Both the position numbers and the translations under genes were made by a program. The notes under the pieces were generated by a model. That model searched no databases. It was not told where the DNA came from and was given only the letters and a program-made list of their open reading frames with translations. From Gaoshiqia sediminis (GTDB taxonomy: Bacteria; Bacteroidota; Bacteroidia; Bacteroidales; Prolixibacteraceae), in contig NZ_JAPAAF010000007.1 of NCBI RefSeq assembly GCF_025907915.1, forward strand, positions 1 through 64,000: 64,000 nucleotides of DNA, read 5' to 3'. Numbering within the stretch: position 1 is the first letter of the stretch; the number at the start of each line of letters is the position of its first letter. Positions 32,848-42,768 of the stretch are shown here, in pieces.

Positions 32848-34104
32848 TTAATCCAGGCTTTTGGCAGAGAAGTCAATACGGTTCAATTTTAGCATCAGCG
32901 AATCTTTCAATGTTGTGAATTTAGTCAATAGGTGTTCATGTACAGGCTCAACGGGCGGGGCTTCCACCTTCAGCGGGTTGATTGGCGAGCCATTTCGGAA
33001 CACCCGGAAGTCGAGATGAGGGCCGGAAGCCAGTCCGGTTTTGCCGACGTAACCAATGAGTTGTCCCTGCCGGACACGAACGCCTGGCGCCATGCCGGAG
33101 GCAAATTTGTGCAGGTGCATGTAACAGGTTGTATAAACTGAGTTGTGTTTGATGTACAGGTAGTTTCCACCACCTCCTGCCTGATACCCTTTACGGGTGA
33201 CCACCCCATCGCCTATAGAAACCACGGGCGTACCGGTTGGTGCGGCATAGTCAATGCCATGGTGCGGGCGGGAAATCTTCAGGATGGGGTGCATGCGGCT
33301 ATGCGAAAAGTGTGAGCTGATGCGCGAAAACTTCAGCGGTGCTTTCAGAAACGCTTTTTTCAGGCTTTTGCCCTTGTCGTCGTAATAACTTAAGATGCTG
33401 TCTTGTTCAAACTGAAAGGCAAAAAAATCTTCCTTCATGTGCTGAAACTGGCAGGCATAGATGGTGCTGATGCCTACCGATACACTGTCCACGAAACTTT
33501 CTTCGTAGATCACCCGGAACTTGTCGCCTTTCTGTATCCCGAAAAAGTCGATGGTCCAGGCATAAATTTCCGAAAGTTCGATGGCCAGCACGGGGTTTAG
33601 GTTGTTGTGTTTCATCGTATTCCAGAGCGATGAGCTGATAACGCCCGAAGCGGTACGTATTTCGCGGGTGACGGGTTTTTCGCCTTTGTAGATATGCAGA
33701 CTGTCGTTCAGCTGGTACACTACATAGTTGATGGCGTCAATCTCATATACAAAATAGGATGGATTACGCAGGCTGTCGCGCGAGTAAAAGAAATAGCAGT
33801 TGTTGCCCTGCCGGAGCCGGCGAACATCGAAAATGGGTTTTGAACTTCGGGCAATCTGGTCGATGGTTTGGTATGAAACCCCTTCTTTTACCAAAATGTC
33901 TGACAGGTTCTGGTTTTTTCTGATGAAGGTTTTTTCTATAAGAAATGAATCGACCGGTAATCCAAACTTTAGTACTGGCTCAGGAATAAAAATGGGTTCG
34001 GGTTCGCTTTCCGGCAGAGTTTCCGAGGGGCGCTGCCAAATCACCCAAGTTACTACCACTAAACTTATCACCACAAAAATTCCTTCGGCCAAATACTTCT
34101 TCAT
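32848..34104 (-). CDS. Membrane-anchored M23 peptidase
   Basis: A 418-residue envelope protein with one N-terminal membrane helix (about residues 8-25), a region resembling a LysM fold (NLSDILVKEGVSYQTIDQIA), and a C-terminal LytM/M23 domain. Zinc-site residues are His and Asp in PHHGIDYAAPTGTPV and His in ASGPHLDFRVF. The last motif is HLD where classical members have HxH, a variant I believe is common in this phylum. The domain acts on, or regulates enzymes acting on, peptidoglycan cross-links. The ATG at 34,104 is used. It follows the YitT gene by one base and is surely co-transcribed. Confidence 0.88.
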   Translation of the reverse strand: MKKYLAEGIFVVISLVVVTWVIWQRPSETLPESEPEPIFIPEPVLKFGLPVDSFLIEKTFIRKNQNLSDILVKEGVSYQTIDQIARSSKPIFDVRRLRQGNNCYFFYSRDSLRNPSYFVYEIDAINYVVYQLNDSLHIYKGEKPVTREIRTASGVISSSLWNTMKHNNLNPVLAIELSEIYAWTIDFFGIQKGDKFRVIYEESFVDSVSVGISTIYACQFQHMKEDFFAFQFEQDSILSYYDDKGKSLKKAFLKAPLKFSRISSHFSHSRMHPILKISRPHHGIDYAAPTGTPVVSIGDGVVTRKGYQAGGGGNYLYIKHNSVYTTCYMHLHKFASGMAPGVRVRQGQLIGYVGKTGLASGPHLDFRVFRNGSPINPLKVEAPPVEPVHEHLLTKFTTLKDSLMLKLNRIDFSAKSLD

Positions 34105-34105
34105 G

Positions 34106-34975
34106 CTAGATTTTAATCTTGTCAAATCCTTGTCCGTAAACGCCCATCACGCTACTCATGGATATAAACGCGTTAGGATCAATCTCTTTCAGTTTCCTGA
34201 AAATTAAGCTGGATTCACGTTTACGGACAACCGTCATCACTATTTTTACTTCTTCTTTGGTGTACCAGCCGGTACCGTCCATTACAGTAACGCCCCGACC
34301 TGCCTGATTATTGATATAGTCGGCAATTTCTTCAAAATTTTTCGAAAATATAAAAATTTGCGCAGATGCGTTGGCTCCACTCAAAAAAGCATCGATGGTA
34401 TATGAAACCACCCACATGGTGACATAGCCGTACACCAGTTTGGCCGGTGACTGGAAAACAAAATAACTGGAAGCAATGATAATGACATCGCAGTACATGA
34501 TGACGCGTCCCGGGCTGATGTTGCGGTATTTGTTGACTATCATGGCGATAATGTCGGTTCCACCCGTGCTGCCCCCGCGGGTAAACACAATACCGATGCC
34601 GATGCCCCCCATCATAGCGCCCAGTACAGCCGACAGGAAGGTGTCGTCTATCAGCGGTTCTGTTATCAGGCCGGGGGTGACCCAGAAAAGCAGCGTGGCC
34701 ACCAGCATGCTCCAGATAGTTTTGATGCCGAAACTTGCCCCCAACACCCTGATGGCGATCAGGATGAGGAACACGTTGATGATGAAATAGGAGATGGCCA
34801 CGGGGATTTTGCTGCTGTAAAAAATGACAGCCGACAAACCGCTTATCCCGCCCCCGGTGATTTCGGCCGGGATCAGAAAGATGGTCCACGACAGGACATA
34901 CAATGCCATGCCAAAGGCAATGACGATATAATCGGTAAAGGTGGTTTTTAGTTTTGCTTTGCGTTCTTCGGTCAT
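34106..34975 (-). CDS. YitT-family membrane protein
   Basis: A 289-residue protein with about five or six membrane helices in the first 210 residues, including the glycine-rich IPAEITGGGISGLSAV and FTRGGSTGGTDIIAMIVNK that mark the YitT (DUF161) family. A soluble DUF2179 domain follows at about 215-285 (GRGVTVMDGTGWYTKEEVKI). The transported molecule, if any, is unknown. It leads a two-gene unit with the M23 peptidase. The 41-bp repeat array lies 156 bp upstream of its start and may act on this unit. Confidence 0.88.
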   Translation of the reverse strand: MTEERKAKLKTTFTDYIVIAFGMALYVLSWTIFLIPAEITGGGISGLSAVIFYSSKIPVAISYFIINVFLILIAIRVLGASFGIKTIWSMLVATLLFWVTPGLITEPLIDDTFLSAVLGAMMGGIGIGIVFTRGGSTGGTDIIAMIVNKYRNISPGRVIMYCDVIIIASSYFVFQSPAKLVYGYVTMWVVSYTIDAFLSGANASAQIFIFSKNFEEIADYINNQAGRGVTVMDGTGWYTKEEVKIVMTVVRKRESSLIFRKLKEIDPNAFISMSSVMGVYGQGFDKIKI

Positions 34976-35130
34976 CGCTTGTATATTAATGTATTCAGTC
35001 TTGATTTTTCCGGTAATTGTCCCGTTAAAATTGGCTGCAAAAAAATAGCTTTCGCACCGAAGAAACTATGTGAAAAAGTCATCAGTAGCCCGATTAACGA
35101 AAATTTGATCAGAAGGTCATCTTTTGCTCA

Positions 35131-35335
35131 TGGCGACTTGCCATAACATCAGATTTTGTGTTTCCGGGGATTGGCGAAATGCCACGGGCTCACTTTTTGT
35201 CAGGTGAGGCTTTGGCGGGATGCCACGCCTCCACTTTTTAAATTCCGGAGGAATGGCATTGTGCCACGCCTTAACTTTTCGTTTAGGCGGTTAATGGCGA
35301 AATGCCACGTATTACAGTTCATTTTTTTTGGATTT
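35131..35335. repeat. Five-unit 41-bp tandem array with TGGC-N5-GCCA palindromes
   Basis: Five consecutive units keep an exact 41-bp period: 35131, 35172, 35213, 35254 and 35295. Every unit opens with TGGC-N5-GCCA; the spacers are GACTT, GAAAT, GGGAT, ATTGT and GAAAT. The middle three continue with ACG plus a variable half containing a T-run. A period not divisible by three rules out a coding repeat. The conserved palindrome every four helical turns looks like a set of protein-binding sites on one DNA face. The rest of the 474-bp gap between yitT and leuS holds no gene. Confidence 0.8.
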
Positions 35336-35391
35336 GGCTGAATGATGACCGAGGGTAAAATACGCGAAGAAAAATGGTAGCTCAGTATAAC

Positions 35392-35421
35392 AAAAAAAGA
35401 CGTCCGAGCCGGACGTCTTTT
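35392..35421. terminator. Bidirectional-type terminator after leuS
   Basis: AAAAGACGTCCG (35395-35406) and CGGACGTCTTTT (35410-35421) form a perfect 12-bp stem with loop AGC, with A- and T-runs on both sides. It lies 29 bp past the leuS stop codon. Confidence 0.85.
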
Positions 35422-35449
35422 CTGTTGATTATGAATATGTCAGTTTTGA

Positions 35450-38101
35450 CTACATCACCACGTTAATGATCTTTTTCGGGACGATGATGATTTTTTTCGG
35501 TGTTCCGCCAGCCAGCCATTTTTGGGCGTGTTCGTGGGTCAGTACCGTTTTTTCAATTTCATCTTTAGCGGCGTCAACACGCATGGTTAGCTTAAAGCGC
35601 ACTTTGCCGTTGAACGATACCGGGTATTCGAACGTGTCTTCCACCAGCAGGCTTTTGTCGGCTACCGGCCAGGGTTCGTAGGCCAGTGTTTGCCCGTGAC
35701 CGTATAATTGCCACAGTTCTTCGGCCAGGTGCGGGGCGTAAGGAGACAGAATTTTGGCGAAAGTTTCGGCAGTGGCTTTGGTTACTTTGCCTTTTTTCAT
35801 GGCCAGGTTGTTGAGAACCATCAAGGCCGAAATGCCGGTGTTGAATTTCAGGTTTTCAATGTCATCGCCTACCTTAATGATGGTCTGCTGTAACAGTTTC
35901 AGCACTTCTTTGTCTTCTTCACCTTCGGTTAGGTTATCCGAATTTCCGAAGAAACGGCAGGCACGGCCCAGGAAACCAAATACGCCTTTCACGCCATTTT
36001 CGGCCCAAGGCTTCGTATCGTCGAGCGGCCCCATGAACATCTCATAAAGTCGAAGAGAGTCGGCGCCATATTTTTCCACCACATCATCGGGGTTGATCAC
36101 GTTTTTCAGCGACTTCGACATTTTGGCAACAATCTGGCGCAGCTCTTCGCCGGTTTCGGTATGGAAATAGTTGCCGTCTTTTTCTTCCACCAGGTCCGAA
36201 GCCACTTTGGCGCCGGCTTGCGTTTCGTAGGCAAAAGCCAGGATCATGCCCTGGTTGTAAAGCTTTTTGAACGGCTCGTCGGTGGACACAATGCCCAAAT
36301 CGAACAGCACTTTGTGCCAGAAACGCGAATACAGCAAGTGAAGCACCGCGTGTTCGGCGCCGCCAATGTACAGGTCAACCGGCATCCAGTAGTTTTCTAC
36401 TTTGGGGTCGAAAATCTGTTCGTCGTTTTTGGGGTCGATGTAGCGCAGGTAATACCAGCACGATCCGGCCCATTGCGGCATGGTGTTGGTTTCGCGACGG
36501 CCTTTGCGCCCGTTTTTGTCCACCACGGTCAGCCAGCCGCCGGCATTGGCCAGGGGCGATTCGCCGCCTTCACCCGGTTCAAATTTTTCCATGTCGGGCA
36601 GGGTAACAGGCAGGTCGTCTTCTACCAGACTGATTTCGCCGTCTTCCCAGTGGATAACCGGGAACGGTTCACCCCAGTAGCGCTGGCGGCTGAACAGCCA
36701 GTCGCGCAGCTTAAAATTTACGGTGGCTTTTCCGATTTCTTTTTCTTCGAGCCAGCTAATTACCTTCGCGATGCCATCTTTTTTACTGAGGCTGTTGATG
36801 TTGATTCCGGTAACCTCACTGGCCGAATTGATGTAAGCGCCATCTTCTGTCCAGCAAGCTTTGCCGGCCAGCACGTTTTCACGCGTTTCAGCGTCGGCAT
36901 CTTTCGGGTCGAGGATGCAAACAATCGGGATGTTGAATTTCTCGGCGAACTCAAAGTCGCGGGTGTCGTGCGCCGGAACAGCCATAATGGCTCCGGTTCC
37001 GTAACCCATTAACACATAGTCGGCCACCCAAATGGGGATTTGCTTTCCGTTAATCGGGTTGATGGCATAGCGACCCGTAAATACGCCGGTTTTCTCTTTG
37101 TTCAGCTCCGTGCGGTCCAGGTCCGACTTCAGCGATGCGGCCTGCGTATATTTCCGAACCTCTTCCTTTTTATCTTCGGTTACCATTTTATCCAGCATCG
37201 GATGCTCGGGCGAAACCACCATGTAGGTGGCGCCAAACAAGGTGTCGGGGCGGGTGGTGTACACGCGCAGTTTCTCTGCCAGTCCTGCCAGTTCAAAATC
37301 GACTTCAGCGCCGGTTGATTTGCCAATCCAGTTTTTCTGCATGTCTTTCACGCCTTCCGGCCAATCCAGCTCGTCCAGTCCTTCCAACAGGCGCTGGGCA
37401 TAGTGTGGAATGCGTAGTAGCCATTGCTTCAGGTTTTTACGAGTTACCTGATGTCCGCATTTTTCGTGCGATCCGTCGGTTAACACCTCTTCGTTGGCAC
37501 AAACCGTTTTACAGTTGGCGCACCACCAAACCTGGGCGTTATCGTAATAGGCAAGGCGCTTTTTGCTGATGTATTCTTTTACAGTAGCTTCGCCTTCGGC
37601 TTCAACTTCAGCCGGGATGGGCAATTCGCTGATGGGACGGCCTTTTCCTTGTTCGTAATCAAACCAGGTATTATATAGCTTGGTGAAGATCCACTGCGTC
37701 CATTTAAAATATTTCGGGTCGGTTGTGTTGATTTCCCGATCCCAGTCGTAACTCAGCCCCAATGTTTTAATCTGGCGACGGAAATTATCGCAGTTCTTTT
37801 GCGTGGTAATGGCCGGGTGCGTTCCGGTTTGAATGGCGTATTGTTCGGCGGGCAAGCCAAATGCGTCCCAGCCCATGGGGTGCAATACATTAAAGCCTTG
37901 CATGCGTTTGTACCGGCTGATGATATCGGTAGCCGTGTAACCTTCAGGATGCCCGACATGCAAGCCGGCCCCGGATGGGTAGGGGAACATGTCGAGGATG
38001 TAATATTTTGGCTTCGAAAAGTCGTTTTCTGTTTTGAAGGTTTTCTGTTCCTCCCAGTATGCCTGCCATTTCGGCTCAATTTCCCGGAATTTGTAGTCCA
38101 T
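35450..38101 (-). CDS. leuS: Leucyl-tRNA synthetase
   Basis: An 883-residue class I synthetase charging tRNA-Leu. The HIGH-type motif is in [19 protein letters not shown] (about residues 43-61) and the KMSKS loop is [17 protein letters not shown]. The CP1 editing domain lies between them (with [16 protein letters not shown]), and a zinc-ribbon-like cluster [12 protein letters not shown] is present. The ATG at 38,101 ([13 protein letters not shown]) matches the family start; the frame upstream is leader. Length is normal. No regulatory T-box or attenuator is seen. Confidence 0.97.
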   Translation of the reverse strand: MDYKFREIEPKWQAYWEEQKTFKTENDFSKPKYYILDMFPYPSGAGLHVGHPEGYTATDIISRYKRMQGFNVLHPMGWDAFGLPAEQYAIQTGTHPAITTQKNCDNFRRQIKTLGLSYDWDREINTTDPKYFKWTQWIFTKLYNTWFDYEQGKGRPISELPIPAEVEAEGEATVKEYISKKRLAYYDNAQVWWCANCKTVCANEEVLTDGSHEKCGHQVTRKNLKQWLLRIPHYAQRLLEGLDELDWPEGVKDMQKNWIGKSTGAEVDFELAGLAEKLRVYTTRPDTLFGATYMVVSPEHPMLDKMVTEDKKEEVRKYTQAASLKSDLDRTELNKEKTGVFTGRYAINPINGKQIPIWVADYVLMGYGTGAIMAVPAHDTRDFEFAEKFNIPIVCILDPKDADAETRENVLAGKACWTEDGAYINSASEVTGININSLSKKDGIAKVISWLEEKEIGKATVNFKLRDWLFSRQRYWGEPFPVIHWEDGEISLVEDDLPVTLPDMEKFEPGEGGESPLANAGGWLTVVDKNGRKGRRETNTMPQWAGSCWYYLRYIDPKNDEQIFDPKVENYWMPVDLYIGGAEHAVLHLLYSRFWHKVLFDLGIVSTDEPFKKLYNQGMILAFAYETQAGAKVASDLVEEKDGNYFHTETGEELRQIVAKMSKSLKNVINPDDVVEKYGADSLRLYEMFMGPLDDTKPWAENGVKGVFGFLGRACRFFGNSDNLTEGEEDKEVLKLLQQTIIKVGDDIENLKFNTGISALMVLNNLAMKKGKVTKATAETFAKILSPYAPHLAEELWQLYGHGQTLAYEPWPVADKSLLVEDTFEYPVSFNGKVRFKLTMRVDAAKDEIEKTVLTHEHAQKWLAGGTPKKIIIVPKKIINVVM

Positions 38102-38138
38102 GGTATCGGTTGATTTTAAGCGTTTTAAAACTGAGGCG

Positions 38139-38146
38139 CAAAGATA
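38139..38146 (-). promoter_or_regulatory. -7 box of leuS
   Basis: The minus strand reads TATCTTTG, a full TAnnTTTG match, 37 bp before the leuS ATG. No good -33 box is seen. The 425-bp gap (38102-38526) holds no gene beyond this and the promoter of the CBM48 gene. Confidence 0.5.
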
Positions 38147-38481
38147 GAAAAATCCGGGAAGAGTGCACAGGTTTTGGCGTGATGAGTTTCGCATTGAAGG
38201 TCGGTGGCGGCCAATTATTGCCCGTTGATTAAACGATAGACATACATTCCGTTTGTAAAGTTGAGCTTTTCTCAGGTAACAAGTGCATTACGAATTATAG
38301 CATCCAGTTTTTTTGTGTAAGTTAGGTTTCCTGGCACGGAAATAAAGGCGGTTTCGGCCATTTGTTAGGATGAAGAATGGTGTCTGATGTGTGCTGGCTT
38401 GGTCTGATTTGTGTTAAATTATTGCAAATAAGCTGGATGTGCACGGATTAGGAGGCTTGTTGAGTGGTAATGTCGTTTAAT

Positions 38482-38513
38482 TTTGGTCGAAGTTAAATCC
38501 ATTATTTAGTTTG
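38482..38513 (+). promoter_or_regulatory. Promoter of the CBM48 gene
   Basis: TTTG (38482-38485) and TTAGTTTG (38506-38513, one mismatch to TAnnTTTG) are 20 bp apart. The ATG is 13 bp further on. Confidence 0.5.
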
Positions 38514-38526
38514 AAAAAGTATTGCT

Positions 38527-38832
38527 ATGAGTTTAAAGAAACAAATTTTAAAATCGAAACCGGTTTGTAAGGTTACTTTCCGGGTTTCAAAAGAGATGGC
38601 TGGTGACGCTGCAACGGTTGCCCTGGTTGGGGATTTCAATGCCTGGGACGAGGCTGCCTGTCCGATGGGAAAACTGAAAACGGGTGAATTCACCTGCCAG
38701 TTGGAGTTGGAACAAGGACAAGCTTATGGGTTTCGCTATTTGGTCAACGGAACAAATTGGCTGAACGATTCTGAGGCTGACCGCTTTGTTGCCAATAGCT
38801 TTGGCGGCGAAAACAGTGTTGTTGAAGCCTGA
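38527..38832 (+). CDS. Small CBM48 (isoamylase N-terminal-like) glycogen-binding protein
   Basis: A 101-residue protein that is essentially one CBM48 / E-set domain, the glycogen-binding fold found at the N-terminus of branching enzymes and in AMPK beta subunits. Typical features are ATVALVGDFNAWDEAA, the FTCQLELEQGQAYGFRYLVNG strand pair, and WLNDSEADRFVANSFGG. There is no catalytic domain and no signal peptide, so it is a stand-alone cytosolic carbohydrate-binding protein. Such small proteins recur in Bacteroidota; their role is not known to me. It is monocistronic, with its own promoter and terminator. Confidence 0.85.
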   Translation: MSLKKQILKSKPVCKVTFRVSKEMAGDAATVALVGDFNAWDEAACPMGKLKTGEFTCQLELEQGQAYGFRYLVNGTNWLNDSEADRFVANSFGGENSVVEA

Positions 38833-38878
38833 TAATGTTGGATGCTCCTGAAACAGTTTGTTTAGAATGCTGTGCTCT

Positions 38879-38911
38879 TCCGGTTATTTTTCATATTAAC
38901 CGGATTTTTTT
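38879..38911 (+). terminator. Terminator of the CBM48 gene
   Basis: TCCGGTTA (38879-38886) pairs with TAACCGGA (38897-38904), followed by seven T. Confidence 0.85.
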
Positions 38912-39073
38912 TGCCCGGGAATTTGTAGCATGCTGTTCAGGAAATGGGGAGCCGAAAAATAAACTATCAACTAAATAGCTATATTTAGCGCGGACATTTG
39001 GCGGTTTATCCGCTTACGAGTTTCTATATACAGACACTTCCAACTGAGCAAAAGTTGGTAATTTATTTTTATT

Positions 39074-40606
39074 ATGGAGGTTGAAGAATTAATCCGTGAG
39101 CTGATGGTCATCCGGCAGGCTATTTTAGATTGCGAGGCCGGTTATGAATCTCAAATTGAGTCCGTTCATCCGAATTACCGGTATTCGGCCCGCAACTTTA
39201 TCCGCTACCTGAAATTGCGTACGTTTGAGCTGCGCCACATTCAGGAACAGCTTTCGGCTATGGGCTTGTCGTCCATCGGGCATTCCGAGCGTTATGTGCT
39301 GGCCAATATCGAAAACATTCTCTATTTCCTCCATTTGTATGTTGGCCGAAAATTTCAGGGGCGGTTCGATTTGGGCGAGCATCCGGTGAATTATTATAAA
39401 AGTATCAAGGTGTTGGAAGAAAACACCGAGCGCTTGTTGGGGAAAACCAATCAACCATTCCATACCCGCATTATGGTTACATTGCCAACAGAGGCCGCAG
39501 ATGATAGTGCTCTGATTGAATCGTTGTTGCGTGCGGGAATGGAAAACGCGCGGATCAATTGCAGTCACGACTGCCCGGCGGTATGGCTGCGGATGATTGC
39601 CAACATTCGAACCGTGTCGGCCAAAACCGGTCGCGATTGCAAAATCTACATGGATTTGCCCGGTCCCAAGTTGCGGACCGGCAGCGTTGAAAATACAAAC
39701 AAGTCAGGCAAAAAGCCACAGGATTTTATTCGTCTGTTTACGGGTGACCTTTTACATGTGTGCTATCATGATGTTCCGGGAACAGGCGCGTCCTACGATG
39801 AAAAGGGCCAGTTGCTGGAACCAGCGAAAATATCGATTTCGATTCCTTCGATATTTCAGGATGTAAAGGTTGGCGAGCGCATCTGGTTTGATGATGGGAA
39901 AATTGGCGGTGTTATTCATGAGGTAACCGGCGATTATCTGGTTGTTCGGATTACGAAAACAAAACCCGGTGGCAGCAAGCTGCGGGGTGAAAAAGGTATC
40001 AACCTGCCAGACACCCGGCTGAATTTACCGTCTTTGCCGGATGAAGATCTGGCTTATTTGCCTTTTATTGTGCAACATGCCGATGCGGTTGGGTATTCAT
40101 TTGTGCGCACAGCTGCTGATGTTGAACTGTTGCAAGCCGAACTAAAACGTTTAAACCGCGAAGATATTGGGCTGGTATTGAAAATTGAAAACAAGGAAGC
40201 CTTCACCAACTTGCCCGAGTTATTGCTCACGGCCATGCGAAGCCCCAATATAGGATTGATGATTGCCCGTGGCGACCTGGCTGTTGAGCTGGGGCCGGAG
40301 CGGATTTCGGAGGTGCAGGAAATGTTGCTGTGGCTGTGCGAATCTGCTTTCATCCCGAATATTTGGGCAACACAGGTGCTCGAGAAGCTGGCGAAGGAAG
40401 GTATCGCTACACGGTCGGAAATTACTGATGCCTCGATGGCGTCGCGTTCGGAATGTGTGATGCTGAACAAGGGCGAAAACATCCTGGAGACTGTTGAGAT
40501 TTTGGCCAACATCCTGCAGCGTATGGAAGCCCATCAGTACAAAAAGAAGGGAACCCTTCGACCGCTGGCTGTGGCAAGCAAGTTCTTCAGAAGAAACAAA
40601 GTATAA
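39074..40606 (+). CDS. Pyruvate kinase-like protein with N-terminal extension
   Basis: A 510-residue protein built on the pyruvate kinase barrel but differing in architecture. Residues 1-130 are an unrecognised helical extension. The barrel follows, with MDLPGPKLRTGS, IWFDDGKIGG, KGINLPDTRLNLPSLPDEDL, VLKIENKEAF, MIARGDLAVELGPE and WATQVLEKLAKEG. The usual NFSHG appears as INCSHD, and the chain ends without the C-terminal regulatory domain. Key phosphate- and metal-binding residues seem kept, so phosphoenolpyruvate chemistry is plausible but classical pyruvate kinase activity is unproven. A CCAACT/AGTTGG hairpin (39039-39057) lies in its leader. It is monocistronic. Confidence 0.8.
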   Translation: MEVEELIRELMVIRQAILDCEAGYESQIESVHPNYRYSARNFIRYLKLRTFELRHIQEQLSAMGLSSIGHSERYVLANIENILYFLHLYVGRKFQGRFDLGEHPVNYYKSIKVLEENTERLLGKTNQPFHTRIMVTLPTEAADDSALIESLLRAGMENARINCSHDCPAVWLRMIANIRTVSAKTGRDCKIYMDLPGPKLRTGSVENTNKSGKKPQDFIRLFTGDLLHVCYHDVPGTGASYDEKGQLLEPAKISISIPSIFQDVKVGERIWFDDGKIGGVIHEVTGDYLVVRITKTKPGGSKLRGEKGINLPDTRLNLPSLPDEDLAYLPFIVQHADAVGYSFVRTAADVELLQAELKRLNREDIGLVLKIENKEAFTNLPELLLTAMRSPNIGLMIARGDLAVELGPERISEVQEMLLWLCESAFIPNIWATQVLEKLAKEGIATRSEITDASMASRSECVMLNKGENILETVEILANILQRMEAHQYKKKGTLRPLAVASKFFRRNKV

Positions 40607-40640
40607 CTAGCTTGTGTTTTTCCGAATCGACTTCATGATA

Positions 40641-40670
40641 AAAAAGAAAAAAGCCGGCTGAAACCGGCTT
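40641..40670. terminator. Shared terminator between two convergent genes
   Basis: AAGCCGG (40651-40657) and CCGGCTT (40664-40670) pair around CTGAAA. The minus strand has a long T-rich tail, the plus strand GTTTTG. It serves the pyruvate kinase-like and cyclophilin genes. Confidence 0.75.
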
Positions 40671-40676
40671 GTTTTG

Positions 40677-41114
40677 CTATTCTTCGATGATGACGATTTT
40701 TTCGATCAGGTCGCCGGCCCGGATGGCATCAATTACTTCCAGTCCTTCGTAAACCTTGCCAAAGCAAGTGTGGTTACGGTCAAGATGTGCCGTGTTTTGT
40801 CGGCTGTGGCAAATAAAGAACTGTGAACCACCTGTATTTCTTCCGGCATGTGCCATCGAAAGGACGCCGCGGTCGTGGTATTGGTTGTTACCGGAAAGTT
40901 CGCACTTGATGGTGTATCCCGGACCACCTGCGCCTGTTCCGTCAGGGCATCCGCCTTGAATCACAAAGTTTGGGATAACCCGGTGAAAGGTCAGCCCGTC
41001 ATAAAACCCCGACTTGGATAATTTGACAAAGTTTTCCACGGTTCCCGGAGCATCTTCTTCATAAAAGTTCACTTTCATGATCCCCTTGCTGGTATGGATT
41101 TCTGCTTTTCTCAT
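40677..41114 (-). CDS. Cyclophilin-type peptidyl-prolyl isomerase
   Basis: A compact 145-residue cyclophilin with no signal peptide, so probably cytosolic. Active-site residues are seen in [16 protein letters not shown] (the catalytic Arg), [19 protein letters not shown] and [14 protein letters not shown]. The last has Cys in place of the tryptophan of cyclosporin-binding human cyclophilin A, as is usual in bacteria. It catalyses proline cis-trans isomerisation during protein folding. The ATG at 41,114 ([11 protein letters not shown]) is chosen; the 37 codons upstream in frame look like leader. Confidence 0.92.
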   Translation of the reverse strand: MRKAEIHTSKGIMKVNFYEEDAPGTVENFVKLSKSGFYDGLTFHRVIPNFVIQGGCPDGTGAGGPGYTIKCELSGNNQYHDRGVLSMAHAGRNTGGSQFFICHSRQNTAHLDRNHTCFGKVYEGLEVIDAIRAGDLIEKIVIIEE

Positions 41115-41391
41115 GATGTTTTCTGTTAAAATTACCGCACAAAAATACAAATAACTTGCGTGAACTAAAATGGTTGCCCCAGGTCGGCTGGTTTCTTCCA
41201 GTAAATCTTGTAGCTGGCTGAACAAGAATAATGACGCAGCGGCGGGGCAAATGCCGAGGTAAATTGGGGAGCTTTTTTTCGAAAGTTGAATTGCAGGGTT
41301 CTTTGTTTTGGTTGTTGTAACCTGTTGGAAAACAGATTTAATATGTGCTGTGTATTCCCGAACTTATTCTAAGAAAACAAAAGCAACCATC

Positions 41392-42744
41392 ATGGAAAAT
41401 TTAGTTGACCGGTTTAGTAATGACTTTATGGCATTTGTAAAAGCCAGGGATCCAAACCAGGTTGAATTTCATCAGGCAGTACAAGAAGTGGTAGAGTCGC
41501 TTGCTCCCTATTTGCTGGATAACCCCAAATATTTGCGGATGAAAATTTTGGAGCGCCTCGTGGAGGCCGAGCGGATTATTCAGTTTCGTGTGCCCTGGTT
41601 GGATGATCAGGGGAATGTGCAGGTTAACCGTGGCTTCCGGGTTGAGATGAATTCGGCCATCGGTCCATATAAAGGTGGTTTGCGCTTTCATCCAACCGTA
41701 AACCTGAGCATCATGAAATTTCTGGCTTTTGAGCAGGTCTTTAAGAACAGCCTCACCAGCTTGCCCATGGGTGGCGGTAAAGGGGGCTCCGATTTCGATC
41801 CGAAAGATCGTTCCGACCAGGAAGTGATGCGCTTTTGCCAGAGTTTTATGACGGAACTGTACCGGCACATCGGCCCCAATACTGACATTCCTGCCGGGGA
41901 TATTGGTGTTGGCGGCCGGGAAATCGGGTTCTTGTTCGGGCAGTACAAGCGGCTTCGCAACGAGTTTACCGGCGTGCTCACCGGTAAAGGGATTGAATGG
42001 GGCGGCAGCTTAGTCAGGCCAGAAGCTACAGGTTATGGCCTGGTTTATTTTGTTGGTGAAATGATGAAAGCCCGGCAGGAGACGCTCAGCGGGAAGGTCG
42101 TTGCCATCTCCGGCTCGGGAAATGTGGCCCAATATGCGGCTCAAAAAGTAATTGATCAAGGCGGGAAGGTGGTCACCCTGTCTGATTCGGCAGGCTTTAT
42201 TCACGATCCGGAGGGGATTGACCGGGATAAGCTGGCCTTTGTATTTGAACTGAAAAATATTCAACGTGGACGCATTCGGGAGTATGCCGAAAAATATGGA
42301 TGCTACTATCAGGCAGGTAAACGTCCTTGGTCGGTTTCTTGCGCTGTGGCCTTGCCATGTGCCACCGAAAATGAAATTCACCGGGAGGACGCCCGGCTTT
42401 TACTTGCCAACGGGTGTCAGGTGGTGGCCGAGGGGGCCAACATGCCATGTACTCCGGAGGCAGTGCATGAATTCCTTCGTGCTAAAATTTTATATGCACC
42501 CGGAAAGGCAGCCAATGCCGGCGGTGTTGCCGTTTCGGGACTGGAGATGGCCCAGAATAACATGCGCCTGAACTGGACCCGTGAAGAGGTTGACGGCCGC
42601 TTGCAAACCATCATGAAGACCATTCATGAAATGTGCGGAAAGTACGGACGCCAGCCCGATGGTTGGATCAATTATGTGAACGGAGCTAACATTGGCGGAT
42701 TTGTAAAAGTGGCAACGGCCATGTTGGCCCAGGGAGTAGTTTGA
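41392..42744 (+). CDS. gdhA: Glutamate dehydrogenase, copy 1
   Basis: A 450-residue hexameric-type glutamate dehydrogenase linking 2-oxoglutarate and ammonium to glutamate. Substrate and catalytic residues are in GPYKGGLRFHPTV, PMGGGKGGSDFDPK (catalytic Lys region) and IPAGDIGVGGREIG (catalytic Asp). The Rossmann fold has SGSGNVAQYAA followed by VVTLSDSAGF. The latter resembles the NADP-preferring type, though this is only a guess. The ATG at 41,392 is preferred to an earlier GTG-region start. A second copy follows 180 bp downstream, separated by a terminator. Confidence 0.95.
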   Translation: MENLVDRFSNDFMAFVKARDPNQVEFHQAVQEVVESLAPYLLDNPKYLRMKILERLVEAERIIQFRVPWLDDQGNVQVNRGFRVEMNSAIGPYKGGLRFHPTVNLSIMKFLAFEQVFKNSLTSLPMGGGKGGSDFDPKDRSDQEVMRFCQSFMTELYRHIGPNTDIPAGDIGVGGREIGFLFGQYKRLRNEFTGVLTGKGIEWGGSLVRPEATGYGLVYFVGEMMKARQETLSGKVVAISGSGNVAQYAAQKVIDQGGKVVTLSDSAGFIHDPEGIDRDKLAFVFELKNIQRGRIREYAEKYGCYYQAGKRPWSVSCAVALPCATENEIHREDARLLLANGCQVVAEGANMPCTPEAVHEFLRAKILYAPGKAANAGGVAVSGLEMAQNNMRLNWTREEVDGRLQTIMKTIHEMCGKYGRQPDGWINYVNGANIGGFVKVATAMLAQGVV

Positions 42745-42768
42745 GCTTTCCGTATATTGAGATTTGAG

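Noticed and set aside
35131-35335. CRISPR array
   Set aside because: Units are adjacent with no unique spacers, conserved only in part, and no cas genes are present.
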